A DNA stretch of 6,922 nt from an uncultured Dyadobacter sp. (GCA_946481035.1 CAMLNK010000212.1:1-6922), one strand, 5' to 3'; shown: positions 1-5,791, counted from the first letter of the stretch. Translations and numbers: made by a program. Notes: generated by a model not told the origin, from the letters alone.

Positions 1-507
1 CCCAAAATCAAACCGCCCGCTCACCACCCGCCGCAGCACCCCGATCTGCCCGCAGTGGTACATGGTATGCTTTACATTCCAATCTATTGCCTCAAATTTG
101 TTAGTAGCGACCGGATGCGGGGTAGGAGTAGGTTCCAATGGGTTCTCGAGTTCTTCCGGCGTAACAGTCGCGAGGATTTCCAGCGATTTCTGCTGCATGA
201 TTTTTAAATCTGAAAACAGCTTTTCAGGAGCGAATTTGCCGACGGATTGCCCGGCGCGGGCGACGGTAAAGTAGTCGCTGTAATCTTTGATAGGTAATTG
301 CCGAAGGATATCCATTTGATGCCCGCGGATAACCATCATCGTGTGAAAGTAATGGCTGATGATCAAATGTCCGACCTGCCAGCTGATGCTCGATTCGATG
401 GTGTCGGGCAGAATGTCCCATTTTTCAAAAGGAATATCGTGGATGAGTTTGTTGGTCCAGTCGTAAGTGTTGGCGTTCTGGTGGATGAGGAGCTCGATGG
501 TGTTCAT
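1..507 (-). CDS. DinB-like (DinB/YfiT superfamily) four-helix protein, C-terminus cut by window edge
   Basis: The reverse strand is open for 169 codons from an ATG at 507-505 to the window edge. It begins MNTIELLIHQNANTYDW and its last visible residues are VVSGRFDFG. DinB/YfiT proteins are metal-binding four-helix bundles; family members include thiol (bacillithiol or mycothiol) transferases and DNA-damage-induced proteins, but most are uncharacterised. The three metal-ligand histidines expected of the family are visible: H47 in SWQVGHLIISH, and H147 and H151 in WNVKHTMYHCGQIGVLRR, which is the typical last-helix signature. Family members are usually 150-180 residues, so only a few residues should be missing. 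No in-frame ATG lies upstream before the stop at 540-538, so this start is the only good choice. No Shine-Dalgarno is apparent. The gene diverges from its right-hand neighbour and shows no functional link to the rest of the window. The family call is firm; the substrate is unknown. Confidence 0.85.
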   Translation of the reverse strand, partial: MNTIELLIHQNANTYDWTNKLIHDIPFEKWDILPDTIESSISWQVGHLIISHYFHTMMVIRGHQMDILRQLPIKDYSDYFTVARAGQSVGKFAPEKLFSDLKIMQQKSLEILATVTPEELENPLEPTPTPHPVATNKFEAIDWNVKHTMYHCGQIGVLRRVVSGRFDFG

Positions 508-675
508 GAGGATGTTTGGCTTGAATGATGTGGATTCCTAATGTATTGTATTTCCGGCGAGTGTGTGCAAGTAACCTTTGGAAAATTTATTGGGCGTGAA
601 CGTTAATGGAAACATTGATAGAATATTTATGACGAATTTTTTGTAAAAACGCCTACATTTGATAAAAACAGACGG
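508..675. promoter_or_regulatory. Divergent intergenic region with a Bacteroidota -7-like element for the rightward gene
   Basis: This 168-base AT-rich gap separates two divergently transcribed genes and should hold both promoters. On the plus strand, TACATTTG at 654-661 matches the Bacteroidota -7 consensus TAnnTTTG exactly. It would place the transcript start about 7-8 bases upstream of the GTG at 676, giving an almost leaderless message. No convincing TTG-type -33 element lies at the usual distance, which weakens the call. I could not pick a clear promoter for the leftward gene. No RNA gene or repeat is visible here. Confidence 0.35.
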
Positions 676-1227
676 GTGAAAAAGGTCTTCTCCATTCTCA
701 TGTGTACATTGCTGCTCTACAATATCATGGGCTTTCCGCTTGTGTATTGGATAGGGGAGTATTTTGCCGGCACGCAGAATACCGGGGCTTCATCCAAATC
801 CTTGCCTCCCGAAGATTTCCTGATCCTCAAAATCCCGATAATGATTCCGTACCAGACCGACTGGCAGGTTGCTGAACCGGCCGAGGGACGGCTGCGGCGA
901 GGGGACGACTTTTACCAGATCATCGAGCAGCAGTTGTTAAACGATACGCTGTACGTCAAATGCAAGCCGGATATTTCGGCAAAAGACCGTTATCTAGACC
1001 TGGTTTCGCACGTCGACAAGCATGTGAAAGGAGGTGTCGCCGACGGCAAGGGCAAAACGCCGCATCTGCTTAAAGATTTTTTGAAGGATTACCTTACCTT
1101 CAACCGGAACCACTGGTTTTTTGTGGGCGACTGGATCGAGGCGGGCATCAGTTTCAAAAGCATTATCTTTAGTTTTCCTTCCTTGTTCCTCTACGTTGCT
1201 TCGCCTCCTCCGAAGCCTGTTTTTTGA
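676..1227 (+). CDS. Uncharacterised membrane-associated protein with C-terminal SPPPKPVF
   Basis: The 183-residue product is of unknown function. The GTG start (MKKVFSILMCTLLLYN) is preferred because it supplies the lysines before the first hydrophobic segment at about residues 4-27; the next Met falls inside that segment. The middle (about residues 45-155) is polar, with LKIPIMIPYQ, a charged EGRLRRGDDFYQ stretch and NDTLYVKC. A second hydrophobic stretch (FKSIIFSFPSLFLYVA, about 160-175) precedes the C-terminal SPPPKPVF. From memory, small proteins with a YN-hydrophobic N-terminus, an NDTLYxxC centre and an SPPPK tail recur in Bacteroidota, often upstream of TonB-dependent receptors. I cannot verify this or assign a role. 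Here the next gene encodes an FG-GAP surface protein instead. Whether the N-terminus is a cleaved signal or an anchor is unclear. The 3' end of the gene overlaps an apparent intrinsic terminator. Confidence 0.75.
   Translation: MKKVFSILMCTLLLYNIMGFPLVYWIGEYFAGTQNTGASSKSLPPEDFLILKIPIMIPYQTDWQVAEPAEGRLRRGDDFYQIIEQQLLNDTLYVKCKPDISAKDRYLDLVSHVDKHVKGGVADGKGKTPHLLKDFLKDYLTFNRNHWFFVGDWIEAGISFKSIIFSFPSLFLYVASPPPKPVF
1198..1225 (+). terminator. Intrinsic terminator embedded in the last codons of the 676-1227 gene
   Basis: GCTTCG at 1198-1203 pairs perfectly with CGAAGC at 1211-1216 around a 7-base loop (CCTCCTC). Three bases later comes a run of six T at 1220-1225. The stem-loop encodes A-S-P-P-P-K and the T-run encodes V-F, just before the TGA at 1225-1227. 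The stem is short but the geometry is that of a Rho-independent terminator. It would separate this gene from the FG-GAP gene downstream. Confidence 0.55.
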
Positions 1228-1231
1228 AATA

Positions 1232-1304
1232 ACACCATACATGAGACACCCGTCGCTGCCGTCCGCGTGCAGGGAAGGGTTGTTGCGTGTATGCATTGTG
1301 GTGT
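1232..1304 (+). other. Long imperfect hairpin in the leader upstream of the FG-GAP gene
   Basis: ACACCA at 1232-1237 pairs with TGGTGT at 1299-1304. The helix continues inward through T1238-G1298, A1239-T1297 and ATG 1241-1243 with CAT 1294-1296, leaving C1240 bulged. Inside it, ACACCC at 1246-1251 can pair with GGGTTGT at 1277-1283 (one bulge), and CTGC at 1256-1259 with GCAG at 1269-1272. An A-run follows at 1305-1312, not a T-run, so it is not a plus-strand terminator. If transcribed it would be a structured 5' leader ending about 27 bases before the start codon at 1332. No clear promoter was found in the gap. Confidence 0.35.
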
Positions 1305-1331
1305 AAAAAAAACAAGGCTAACACTTAGAAC

Positions 1332-3587
1332 ATGAGGCAAAAACTTATACTTTTTACCGTCGTGCTTACCGGCGCGCTGGCAATAAGCCTGTGCACGAAG
1401 CCGACGGCGGAGGACAAAATGCTGAGCCTGCTCGAAGAGTCCAGGCAGAGGGCTTTCAATTACCAGAACAATTTCTGCCCGGAAGCGCAGCTGATGTACC
1501 TCGATTCGCTACTCAAAGCCATTCCTGAAAATGAAGTCGCCCAGCGGTTCAGGGCACAACATTTCAAGGCCAATGTGCTGCTGCAACTCGGCCGGCCCGA
1601 CGATGCTATCGCCATTCTGAAAGGTCTGGAACGTAATCCGGGTCCTTTTGTGGCCTTGCCCGGCGTATTGCGCAAGGTTACCGACGACATGGCCGTTGCC
1701 CACCTTCGGTTTGGGGAGCAGATCAACTGTATCAATAATCATTCTGTGGACGCGTGCATTCTGCCGATCAGAAATGGCGGGGTGCACCGCAATACCAAAG
1801 GGTCCAGGGGTACGGTGGATATTTACAAAAGAATGCTGGCCGAAAAGCCGGATGACTACGAGTCCCTTTGGCTGCTGAATATCGCGTATATGACGCTGGG
1901 TCAGTATCCGGCTCGTGTTCCGAAGGCGATGCTGATCCCCGCAATGGATGCCGACGATCCCGTAGCTGTGAAGCCGTTCGAGGATATTGCACCGGATTTG
2001 AAACTGGATGTGAGAAATATGGCCGGCGGGACAATTACCGAGGATTTCGACAATGACGGTTTCCTCGACCTGGCTACCTCGGGCTGGGACCTGAGCGAGC
2101 CTATGCATTATTTCAAAAACAATGGCGACGGCACGTTTGCGGATAAATCGGAGTATTCACGGCTGAGTAAGTTCACCGGCGGCCTGCACATGATGCAGAC
2201 CGATTACAACAACGACGGTTTCAAGGACATTTTCGTCATGCGTGGCGCCTGGCTGAGCGGGCCTTACGGCGAGCAGCCCAATTCGCTGCTGCGGAACAAT
2301 GGGGATGGCACGTTTACCGACGTAACCATCGATGCGGGCCTGCTATCGATGCATCCGACGCAGACAGCCACCTGGAATGATTTCAACAATGACGGCTGGC
2401 TGGATGTATTTATCGGCAACGAGACGACCATCGGTGCCAACTACCATCCCTGCGAGCTGTACCTGAACAACAAAAACGGCACATTCACGGAAGTAGCCAA
2501 GCAAACCAATACGGCCGTGGCGGCTTTCGTGAAGGGGGTTGCCTCAGGCGATTATGACAACGATGGCTGGAACGATCTCTTTATTTCTACCCTCAGCGGG
2601 CGCCGTTTTCTGCTTCGGAACAAAGGCGTGGCCAATGGCAGGGTCAGTTTCGAGGATGTAACCCAGGCAGCGGCGCTGGACAAGGACCAGAACCGCAGTT
2701 TCGCGACCTGGTTTTGGGATTATGATAACGACGGCTGGCAGGATATCCTCTGCGGCGACTATACAATGGATTACAACCTGAGTTACTATGCCGCTGCCGA
2801 ACGACTGGGCAACTCGCCGGAATTCCACGGCCAGCCGGTGCTTTACCATAACAACCACGACGGCACATTCACGAACGTTACCAAAGCCATGGGGCTCGAT
2901 AAAACCGGCTTCGCGATGGGCGGCAATTTCGGCGACATTGATAATGATGGCTATCTCGATATTTTCATAGGAACGGGTAATCCGAGTTATAAATCGCTGA
3001 TTCCCAATAAAATGTTCAAAAATATCGAAGGCAAGGGCTTTGCGGATGTGACCACCTCGGCGAAAGTGGGAAGCCTGCAAAAGGGGCACTCGGTAGCATT
3101 TGCAGACATGGACAATGACGGCGACCAGGACATTTACATTGAAATGGGCGGTGCCTACATCGGCGACGCGTACCAGAATTCCTTTTTCATGAACCCGGGC
3201 CAGAGTGACAATAACTGGATTTCTATCGATCTGGAAGGCGTGACCGCCAACAAAGCGGCCGTCGGTTCGATGATCAAGCTCACTTTTACCGAAAATGGCA
3301 AAACCAGGAGCGTTTACCGGGCAGTATCCTCCGGGGGAAGTTTCGGGTCCCAGCCATTCAAGCGGGAAATCGGTTTGGGACAGGCACGTGTGATCGACGA
3401 GGTTGAGATCCGCTGGAATGGAAGCGGTAAGGTGCAAAAACTGCAAAATATTGCGGCCAATCAGTTCATCAAAATCCGGGAGGGCGCTTCGGCACCTGAG
3501 AAGGTTTTAATCAAAAAGCTGACATTCAAACGAGTGGAAAAGCATGAAGCGCCGGTTTGCCTGCCGGTAGCGAAGGCGTCGATCTGA
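1332..3587 (+). CDS. Exported FG-GAP/VCBS repeat protein with ASPIC/UnbV (CRTAC1-like) domain, possibly a lipoprotein
   Basis: The 751-residue product starts with a signal sequence (MRQKLILFTVVLTGALAISLC) whose Cys21 could be a lipidation site. The preceding residues I-S-L depart from the usual LAG/LSG lipobox, so the anchor is uncertain. Residues about 45-100 and 160-195 are helical and TPR-like (DDAIAILKGLE; WLLNIAYMTLGQYP). Between them is a segment with Cys133, Cys142 and His152, recalling a motif in related proteins. Seven blade-type calcium-loop motifs follow: D238 DFDNDGFLD, D291 DYNNDGFKD, D350 DFNNDGWLD, D407 DYDNDGWND, D463 DYDNDGWQD, D535 DIDNDGYLD and D592 DMDNDGDQD. They alternate with NNGDGTF-type strands, as expected for an integrin-alpha-like beta-propeller. 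Residues about 636-718 form the ASPIC/UnbV domain (AAVGSMIKL, RAVSSGGSFGSQ, IGLGQA, VEIRWNGSG, NQFIKIRE). Such proteins are common in Bacteroidota near SusCD loci and are presumed to act at the surface in binding or adhesion. The exact role is unknown. The ATG at 1332 is well supported and the gene appears monocistronic. Confidence 0.9.
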   Translation: MRQKLILFTVVLTGALAISLCTKPTAEDKMLSLLEESRQRAFNYQNNFCPEAQLMYLDSLLKAIPENEVAQRFRAQHFKANVLLQLGRPDDAIAILKGLERNPGPFVALPGVLRKVTDDMAVAHLRFGEQINCINNHSVDACILPIRNGGVHRNTKGSRGTVDIYKRMLAEKPDDYESLWLLNIAYMTLGQYPARVPKAMLIPAMDADDPVAVKPFEDIAPDLKLDVRNMAGGTITEDFDNDGFLDLATSGWDLSEPMHYFKNNGDGTFADKSEYSRLSKFTGGLHMMQTDYNNDGFKDIFVMRGAWLSGPYGEQPNSLLRNNGDGTFTDVTIDAGLLSMHPTQTATWNDFNNDGWLDVFIGNETTIGANYHPCELYLNNKNGTFTEVAKQTNTAVAAFVKGVASGDYDNDGWNDLFISTLSGRRFLLRNKGVANGRVSFEDVTQAAALDKDQNRSFATWFWDYDNDGWQDILCGDYTMDYNLSYYAAAERLGNSPEFHGQPVLYHNNHDGTFTNVTKAMGLDKTGFAMGGNFGDIDNDGYLDIFIGTGNPSYKSLIPNKMFKNIEGKGFADVTTSAKVGSLQKGHSVAFADMDNDGDQDIYIEMGGAYIGDAYQNSFFMNPGQSDNNWISIDLEGVTANKAAVGSMIKLTFTENGKTRSVYRAVSSGGSFGSQPFKREIGLGQARVIDEVEIRWNGSGKVQKLQNIAANQFIKIREGASAPEKVLIKKLTFKRVEKHEAPVCLPVAKASI

Positions 3588-3601
3588 CCTTTTTTTCCGG
3601 T

Positions 3602-3650
3602 AACCCCGCGGGCACCACCGTCAGGTTTGCTCCGCGGGGTTTTGTTTCTT
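3602..3650 (+). terminator. Strong intrinsic terminator after the FG-GAP gene
   Basis: AACCCCGCGG at 3602-3611 pairs perfectly with CCGCGGGGTT at 3632-3641. The 10-base stem is GC-rich with a 20-base loop, and the T-rich tail TTTTGTTTCTT covers 3640-3650. It begins 14 bases after the stop codon at 3587. It should end the FG-GAP transcript and isolate the sigma/fecR/susC module downstream. Confidence 0.85.
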
Positions 3651-3752
3651 GCAGGTGGACAATTATTATGATTTATATCATTAAATTGTAAACACCTTCC
3701 GCTTTTTTCGTTATTTCCCCCAGTTTTTCGAACTTCTTATCGCCGCTTGCCC

Positions 3753-4334
3753 GTGAACCATCCATACAGCAACTATTCCGAACAGGCCCTGATGACGCTT
3801 GTCTGCGAGCAGGACGAGGAGCTGGCATTCAGGGAGTTGTATCGCAGGCACGTACGGCTGCTCGTGCATACGGCCATCCGGAAAACGGGCGTGAAGGCGA
3901 TCGCCGAGGATCTGGTACAGGAAACGTTCGTGAAGTTCTGGCTCGGGCGCCATAAGTTCGACATACAAAAAAATATCCAGGCCTATCTCAATGGCACGCT
4001 TCGCCATTGCATTATCAACTACTACCACCAGGAGCAGCGCAAGCAGGTTCTGACGCTCGGCGATGACGATTTTCTGCCGGATAATGTGACCACCGAGAAT
4101 CTCGATTTTAATACCCTCAATGAATTCTACGAGCAATCACTGCTCAAACTGCCGGAAAAGTGCCGGGAGGTTTTCACGCTCAGCCGCAAGGGTTACAGCC
4201 TCAAAGAAATTGCCGGCCAGATGGAAATTTCGGAGAAAACCGTCGAGGCACACATCAGCAAAGCGCTGAAAATCCTGCGCGTGGAGATGAAAGACTACAT
4301 CGCGCTGGCGGTGCTCATGCTGCCGCTCATTTGA
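3753..4334 (+). CDS. FecI-like ECF RNA polymerase sigma factor (sigma-70 family)
   Basis: The 193-residue product begins MNHPYSNYSEQALMTLVCEQDEELAFRELY. I chose GTG at 3753 over TTG at 3747; no in-frame ATG exists upstream before the stop at 3669-3671. Region sigma-2 is clear at about residues 24-95, with AEDLVQETFVKFW (polymerase-binding and -10 recognition helices) and the QAYLNGTLRHCIINYYHQEQRK stretch. Region sigma-4 lies at about 130-180, with LPEKCREVFTLSRKGYSLKEIAGQMEISEKTVEAHISKAL forming the -35-binding helix-turn-helix. There is no sigma-3, as expected for the ECF group. The C-terminus ends in a hydrophobic tail, DYIALAVLMLPLI, which I recall from other Bacteroidota FecI-like sigmas. 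The following gene is a FecR-like anti-sigma factor, its probable inhibitor. The about 100-base AT-rich region between the upstream terminator and the start must carry its promoter, but I saw no clean consensus (TAAATTG at 3682-3688 is a weak candidate). Confidence 0.92.
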   Translation: MNHPYSNYSEQALMTLVCEQDEELAFRELYRRHVRLLVHTAIRKTGVKAIAEDLVQETFVKFWLGRHKFDIQKNIQAYLNGTLRHCIINYYHQEQRKQVLTLGDDDFLPDNVTTENLDFNTLNEFYEQSLLKLPEKCREVFTLSRKGYSLKEIAGQMEISEKTVEAHISKALKILRVEMKDYIALAVLMLPLI

Positions 4335-4341
4335 CACATCC

Positions 4342-4403
4342 AATTTTTTGAAAAAAAATTCCTATTGGAGTAAGGGTTGTGCCTGCTTTTCCGGGACTGT
4401 ACT
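4342..4403 (+). promoter_or_regulatory. A/T tract plus candidate ECF-sigma promoter between sigma and fecR genes
   Basis: The spacer carries AATTTTTT at 4342-4349 and AAAAAAAATT at 4351-4360, a self-complementary tract likely to be intrinsically curved. Close behind is a G-rich block, GGAGTAAGGGTTG (4367-4379). About 15 bases further is GACTGTACT (4395-4403). From memory, the arrangement of A/T tract, G-rich -35-like block and GTC/GAC-type -10-like block recurs between sigma and FecR genes in Cytophagales and Sphingobacteria. It may be the autoregulated ECF promoter for fecR. This is an inference with no start-site evidence. The tract has no T-run after it, so it is not read as a terminator of the sigma gene. 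Confidence 0.4.
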
Positions 4404-4419
4404 GTTAGTTGATTAATAA

Positions 4420-4434
4420 GTGTAAAAATTACAC
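4420..4434. repeat. Perfect 15-base palindrome three bases before the fecR start codon
   Basis: GTGTAA at 4420-4425 and TTACAC at 4429-4434 are exact inverted repeats around AAA. They end three bases before the ATG at 4438, where a ribosome binding site would lie. The element could be a dyad operator or a small hairpin that hides the translation start. A chance six-base palindrome cannot be excluded. Confidence 0.5.
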
Positions 4435-4437
4435 CTA

Positions 4438-5424
4438 ATGAGAAAGCCCCCGTTATCTCCTGAAATCCTTAAAAAGTACCTCGCCAACGAATGCTCGAAT
4501 GAAGAGCAACGCCTGGTGAACGAATGGTACCAACAGCTGGATGAGCCTGCCGATGAGCCGTTTACCGACGCCGACCAGGACCGGTTGTACCGCCGCATTA
4601 AATCGTACCTCTCCGAGCTGCGCAAAAACGACGAGCCCGCAACGCCGGTTTACAGCCTGTGGCATTACGTCGGTCGCATTGCGGCAGTGTTGATCGTCGG
4701 CCTGGGTATTCTTTATTTTTTATATGAAAAACCTGACCGGGCTGCTAAGCAAAGCGGGGGCGCCACTGATGGCTGGGTGACTTTCACCAACGCCCGGCAT
4801 AAGATCGTGCCGTATCAGTTGCCCGATAGCTCGGTCGTGTGGCTGCACCCGAATGCTGAAATCCGTATACAGCAATCATTTCAAAAGCGGGAAGTGCTGT
4901 TCTCGGGTGAAGGCTTTTTCGACGTAAAACGGGACCCTTCACGGCCATTTGTGATCCATACCGGTGACCTGCAAACGAAAGTACTCGGCACGAGCTTCAA
5001 CGTCCGGGCCATTCCGGGCGAGGCAACGTTCAAAGTATCGGTAGCGACGGGCAGGGTGGAGGTGAGCGATGCGAAAAAGCAGGAAAGGGTAGTGCTGAAA
5101 CCGGAGCAGGAGGTGGTCTTCGAACCGAAGAGCTTGCATTTGGAGGTGCAAAAAGTGCAGGATAAGGCCTCGGACAAAGAACTCTGGCAGTCGGCGTCGC
5201 TGGTTTTCAATGATACACCGATGACCGAGGTGGCCGACCGGCTAATGAAAACATTTCACGTAAAGATCGGTTTCGCGGACGACGGCCTGGCCGATTGCCG
5301 CCTGAAAGTGGATTTCACCGACCAGCGCCTGCCCGAAATCCTCGACATGATCGACACGCTGCTGGGAAGTACTTACCGCATGGAAGGCGAAACCATTACA
5401 CTGAAAGGCCAAGGATGCCGCTAA
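4438..5424 (+). CDS. FecR-like anti-sigma factor / transmembrane sensor
   Basis: The 328-residue inner-membrane regulator should hold the upstream ECF sigma inactive and relay signals from the TonB-dependent receptor. The cytoplasmic N-terminus (1-75) contains the anti-sigma-like segment ILKKYLANECSNEEQRLVNEWYQQLDEP, typical of Bacteroidota FecR proteins. One transmembrane helix follows at about 77-96 (VGRIAAVLIVGLGILYFLY). The periplasmic FecR domain spans about 116-208, with LPDSSVVWLHPNAEIR, REVLFSGEGFFDVKRD, RPFVIHTGDLQTKVLGTSFNVRA and VATGRVEV. A C-terminal DUF4974-type STN-like domain covers about 250-325 (ELWQSASLVFNDTPMTEVADRLMKTF through ITLKGQG). It would contact the receptor's STN domain. 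The length matches the family. The ATG at 4438 follows the palindrome at 4420-4434. No intact plus-strand terminator follows, so read-through into the receptor gene is possible. A 10-base tandem array starts 10 bases after the TAA. Confidence 0.93.
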   Translation: MRKPPLSPEILKKYLANECSNEEQRLVNEWYQQLDEPADEPFTDADQDRLYRRIKSYLSELRKNDEPATPVYSLWHYVGRIAAVLIVGLGILYFLYEKPDRAAKQSGGATDGWVTFTNARHKIVPYQLPDSSVVWLHPNAEIRIQQSFQKREVLFSGEGFFDVKRDPSRPFVIHTGDLQTKVLGTSFNVRAIPGEATFKVSVATGRVEVSDAKKQERVVLKPEQEVVFEPKSLHLEVQKVQDKASDKELWQSASLVFNDTPMTEVADRLMKTFHVKIGFADDGLADCRLKVDFTDQRLPEILDMIDTLLGSTYRMEGETITLKGQGCR

Positions 5425-5433
5425 TGCTGCCCG

Positions 5434-5551
5434 ATGACTATACATGACTATAAAGACTATAAATGACTATAAAGACTATAAATGACTATAAATGACTATA
5501 CATGACTATAAATGACTATAAATGACTATAAATGGCCATCAATGACAACAC
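5434..5551. repeat. 10-base tandem repeat array (ten near-perfect units plus two decayed ones)
   Basis: From 5434 to 5531 there are ten consecutive units. Six are ATGACTATAA (starting 5444, 5463, 5482, 5502, 5512, 5522) and two are ATGACTATAC (5434, 5492). Two are the 9-base AGACTATAA (5454, 5473), which lack the T. Units 2-3 and 4-5 form two identical 19-base blocks, a sign of slippage or duplication. Two degenerate units (ATGGCCATCA, ATGACAACAC) extend the array to 5551. All reading frames on both strands meet stops, so it is not coding. The unit has no complementary G/C segments, so its RNA should be unstructured. There are no spacers, so it is not CRISPR. It lies wholly between fecR and the susC-like gene. 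Confidence 0.95.
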
Positions 5552-5642
5552 ACAACAACAGATACCCCAAGGCCACATTACCAACTAACCCAAGTTAATC
5601 CCCTGACAATCAATATGAAAACATAGCTACCATTACCCCAGC

Positions 5643-5700
5643 TTTTAGCCAAAAAAAATCAGGAGTGGTTGCGACACCCCTGATTAGCAACCGGCTAAAA
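5643..5700. promoter_or_regulatory. Cluster of nested and competing inverted repeats in the susC leader; intrinsic-terminator form on the minus strand
   Basis: The outer arms TTTTAGCC (5643-5650) and GGCTAAAA (5693-5700) enclose a second perfect pair, AATCAGG (5657-5663) and CCTGATT (5679-5685). The inner helix extends by GTG (5665-5667) with CAC (5675-5677) after one mismatch. GGTTGC (5667-5672) can instead pair with GCAACC (5687-5692), which abuts the outer right arm and conflicts with the inner hairpin. Read on the minus strand, the inner hairpin is followed by a run of eight T (complement of A 5651-5658). This is the form of an intrinsic terminator pointing away from susC. On the plus strand no T-run follows, so it is more likely a leader structure there. 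Confidence 0.55.
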
Positions 5701-5791
5701 TATCCCGGAACGTGCGGTTCACAGGCTCGCCCGAAGGCAGGCTTGGCAGGATAACTATTGTCTGAATTTTAACCCGGTCAACCGTAAAATT

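Larger units (their letters stand above)
5425..5791. other. 367-base non-coding gap between fecR and susC
   Basis: The gap holds three things: the tandem array just after fecR, an A/C-rich stretch at about 5552-5640 with no structure I can see, and the inverted-repeat cluster at 5643-5700. Downstream, 5701-5791 includes a small GCC-CGAA-GGC hairpin at 5729-5738 and an AT-rich run before the ATG at 5792. TTGGCA at 5743-5748 is a possible upstream promoter hexamer, but no clean -7 partner was found. Only very short ORFs exist here, for example a 10-codon one inside the repeat array. None looks like a gene. Confidence 0.6.

Noticed and set aside
62..274. Plus-strand short open frames at 62-274 and 298-528
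   Set aside because: Both overlap the minus-strand DinB-like gene, whose His-containing motifs make it the real coding strand.
1509..2108. 199-codon minus-strand open frame opposite the N-terminal part of the FG-GAP gene
   Set aside because: It is a shadow of the plus-strand coding sequence with no domain, signal or spacing that would support a gene.
2544..3446. 300-codon minus-strand open frame opposite the FG-GAP gene
   Set aside because: It lies wholly antisense to a well-supported gene. Its openness comes from the repetitive DNDG codons and GC-rich third positions, and its translation shows no recognisable domain.
3711..4136. 141-codon minus-strand open frame opposite the sigma factor gene
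   Set aside because: The plus strand encodes clear sigma-2 and sigma-4 regions. The antisense product resembles nothing I recognise.
5424..5466. Tiny ORFs starting in the repeat array or overlapping the fecR stop codon (TAATG)
   Set aside because: They run only about 7-10 codons before a stop and arise from the ATG in each repeat unit. There is no sign of selection for a peptide.
5434..5551. CRISPR-like array
   Set aside because: The units are contiguous 9-10 base repeats without spacers, and no cas genes are present.
5657..5685. Plus-strand terminator for fecR
   Set aside because: The hairpin is sound but no T-run follows on the plus strand; the T-run exists only in the minus-strand reading.
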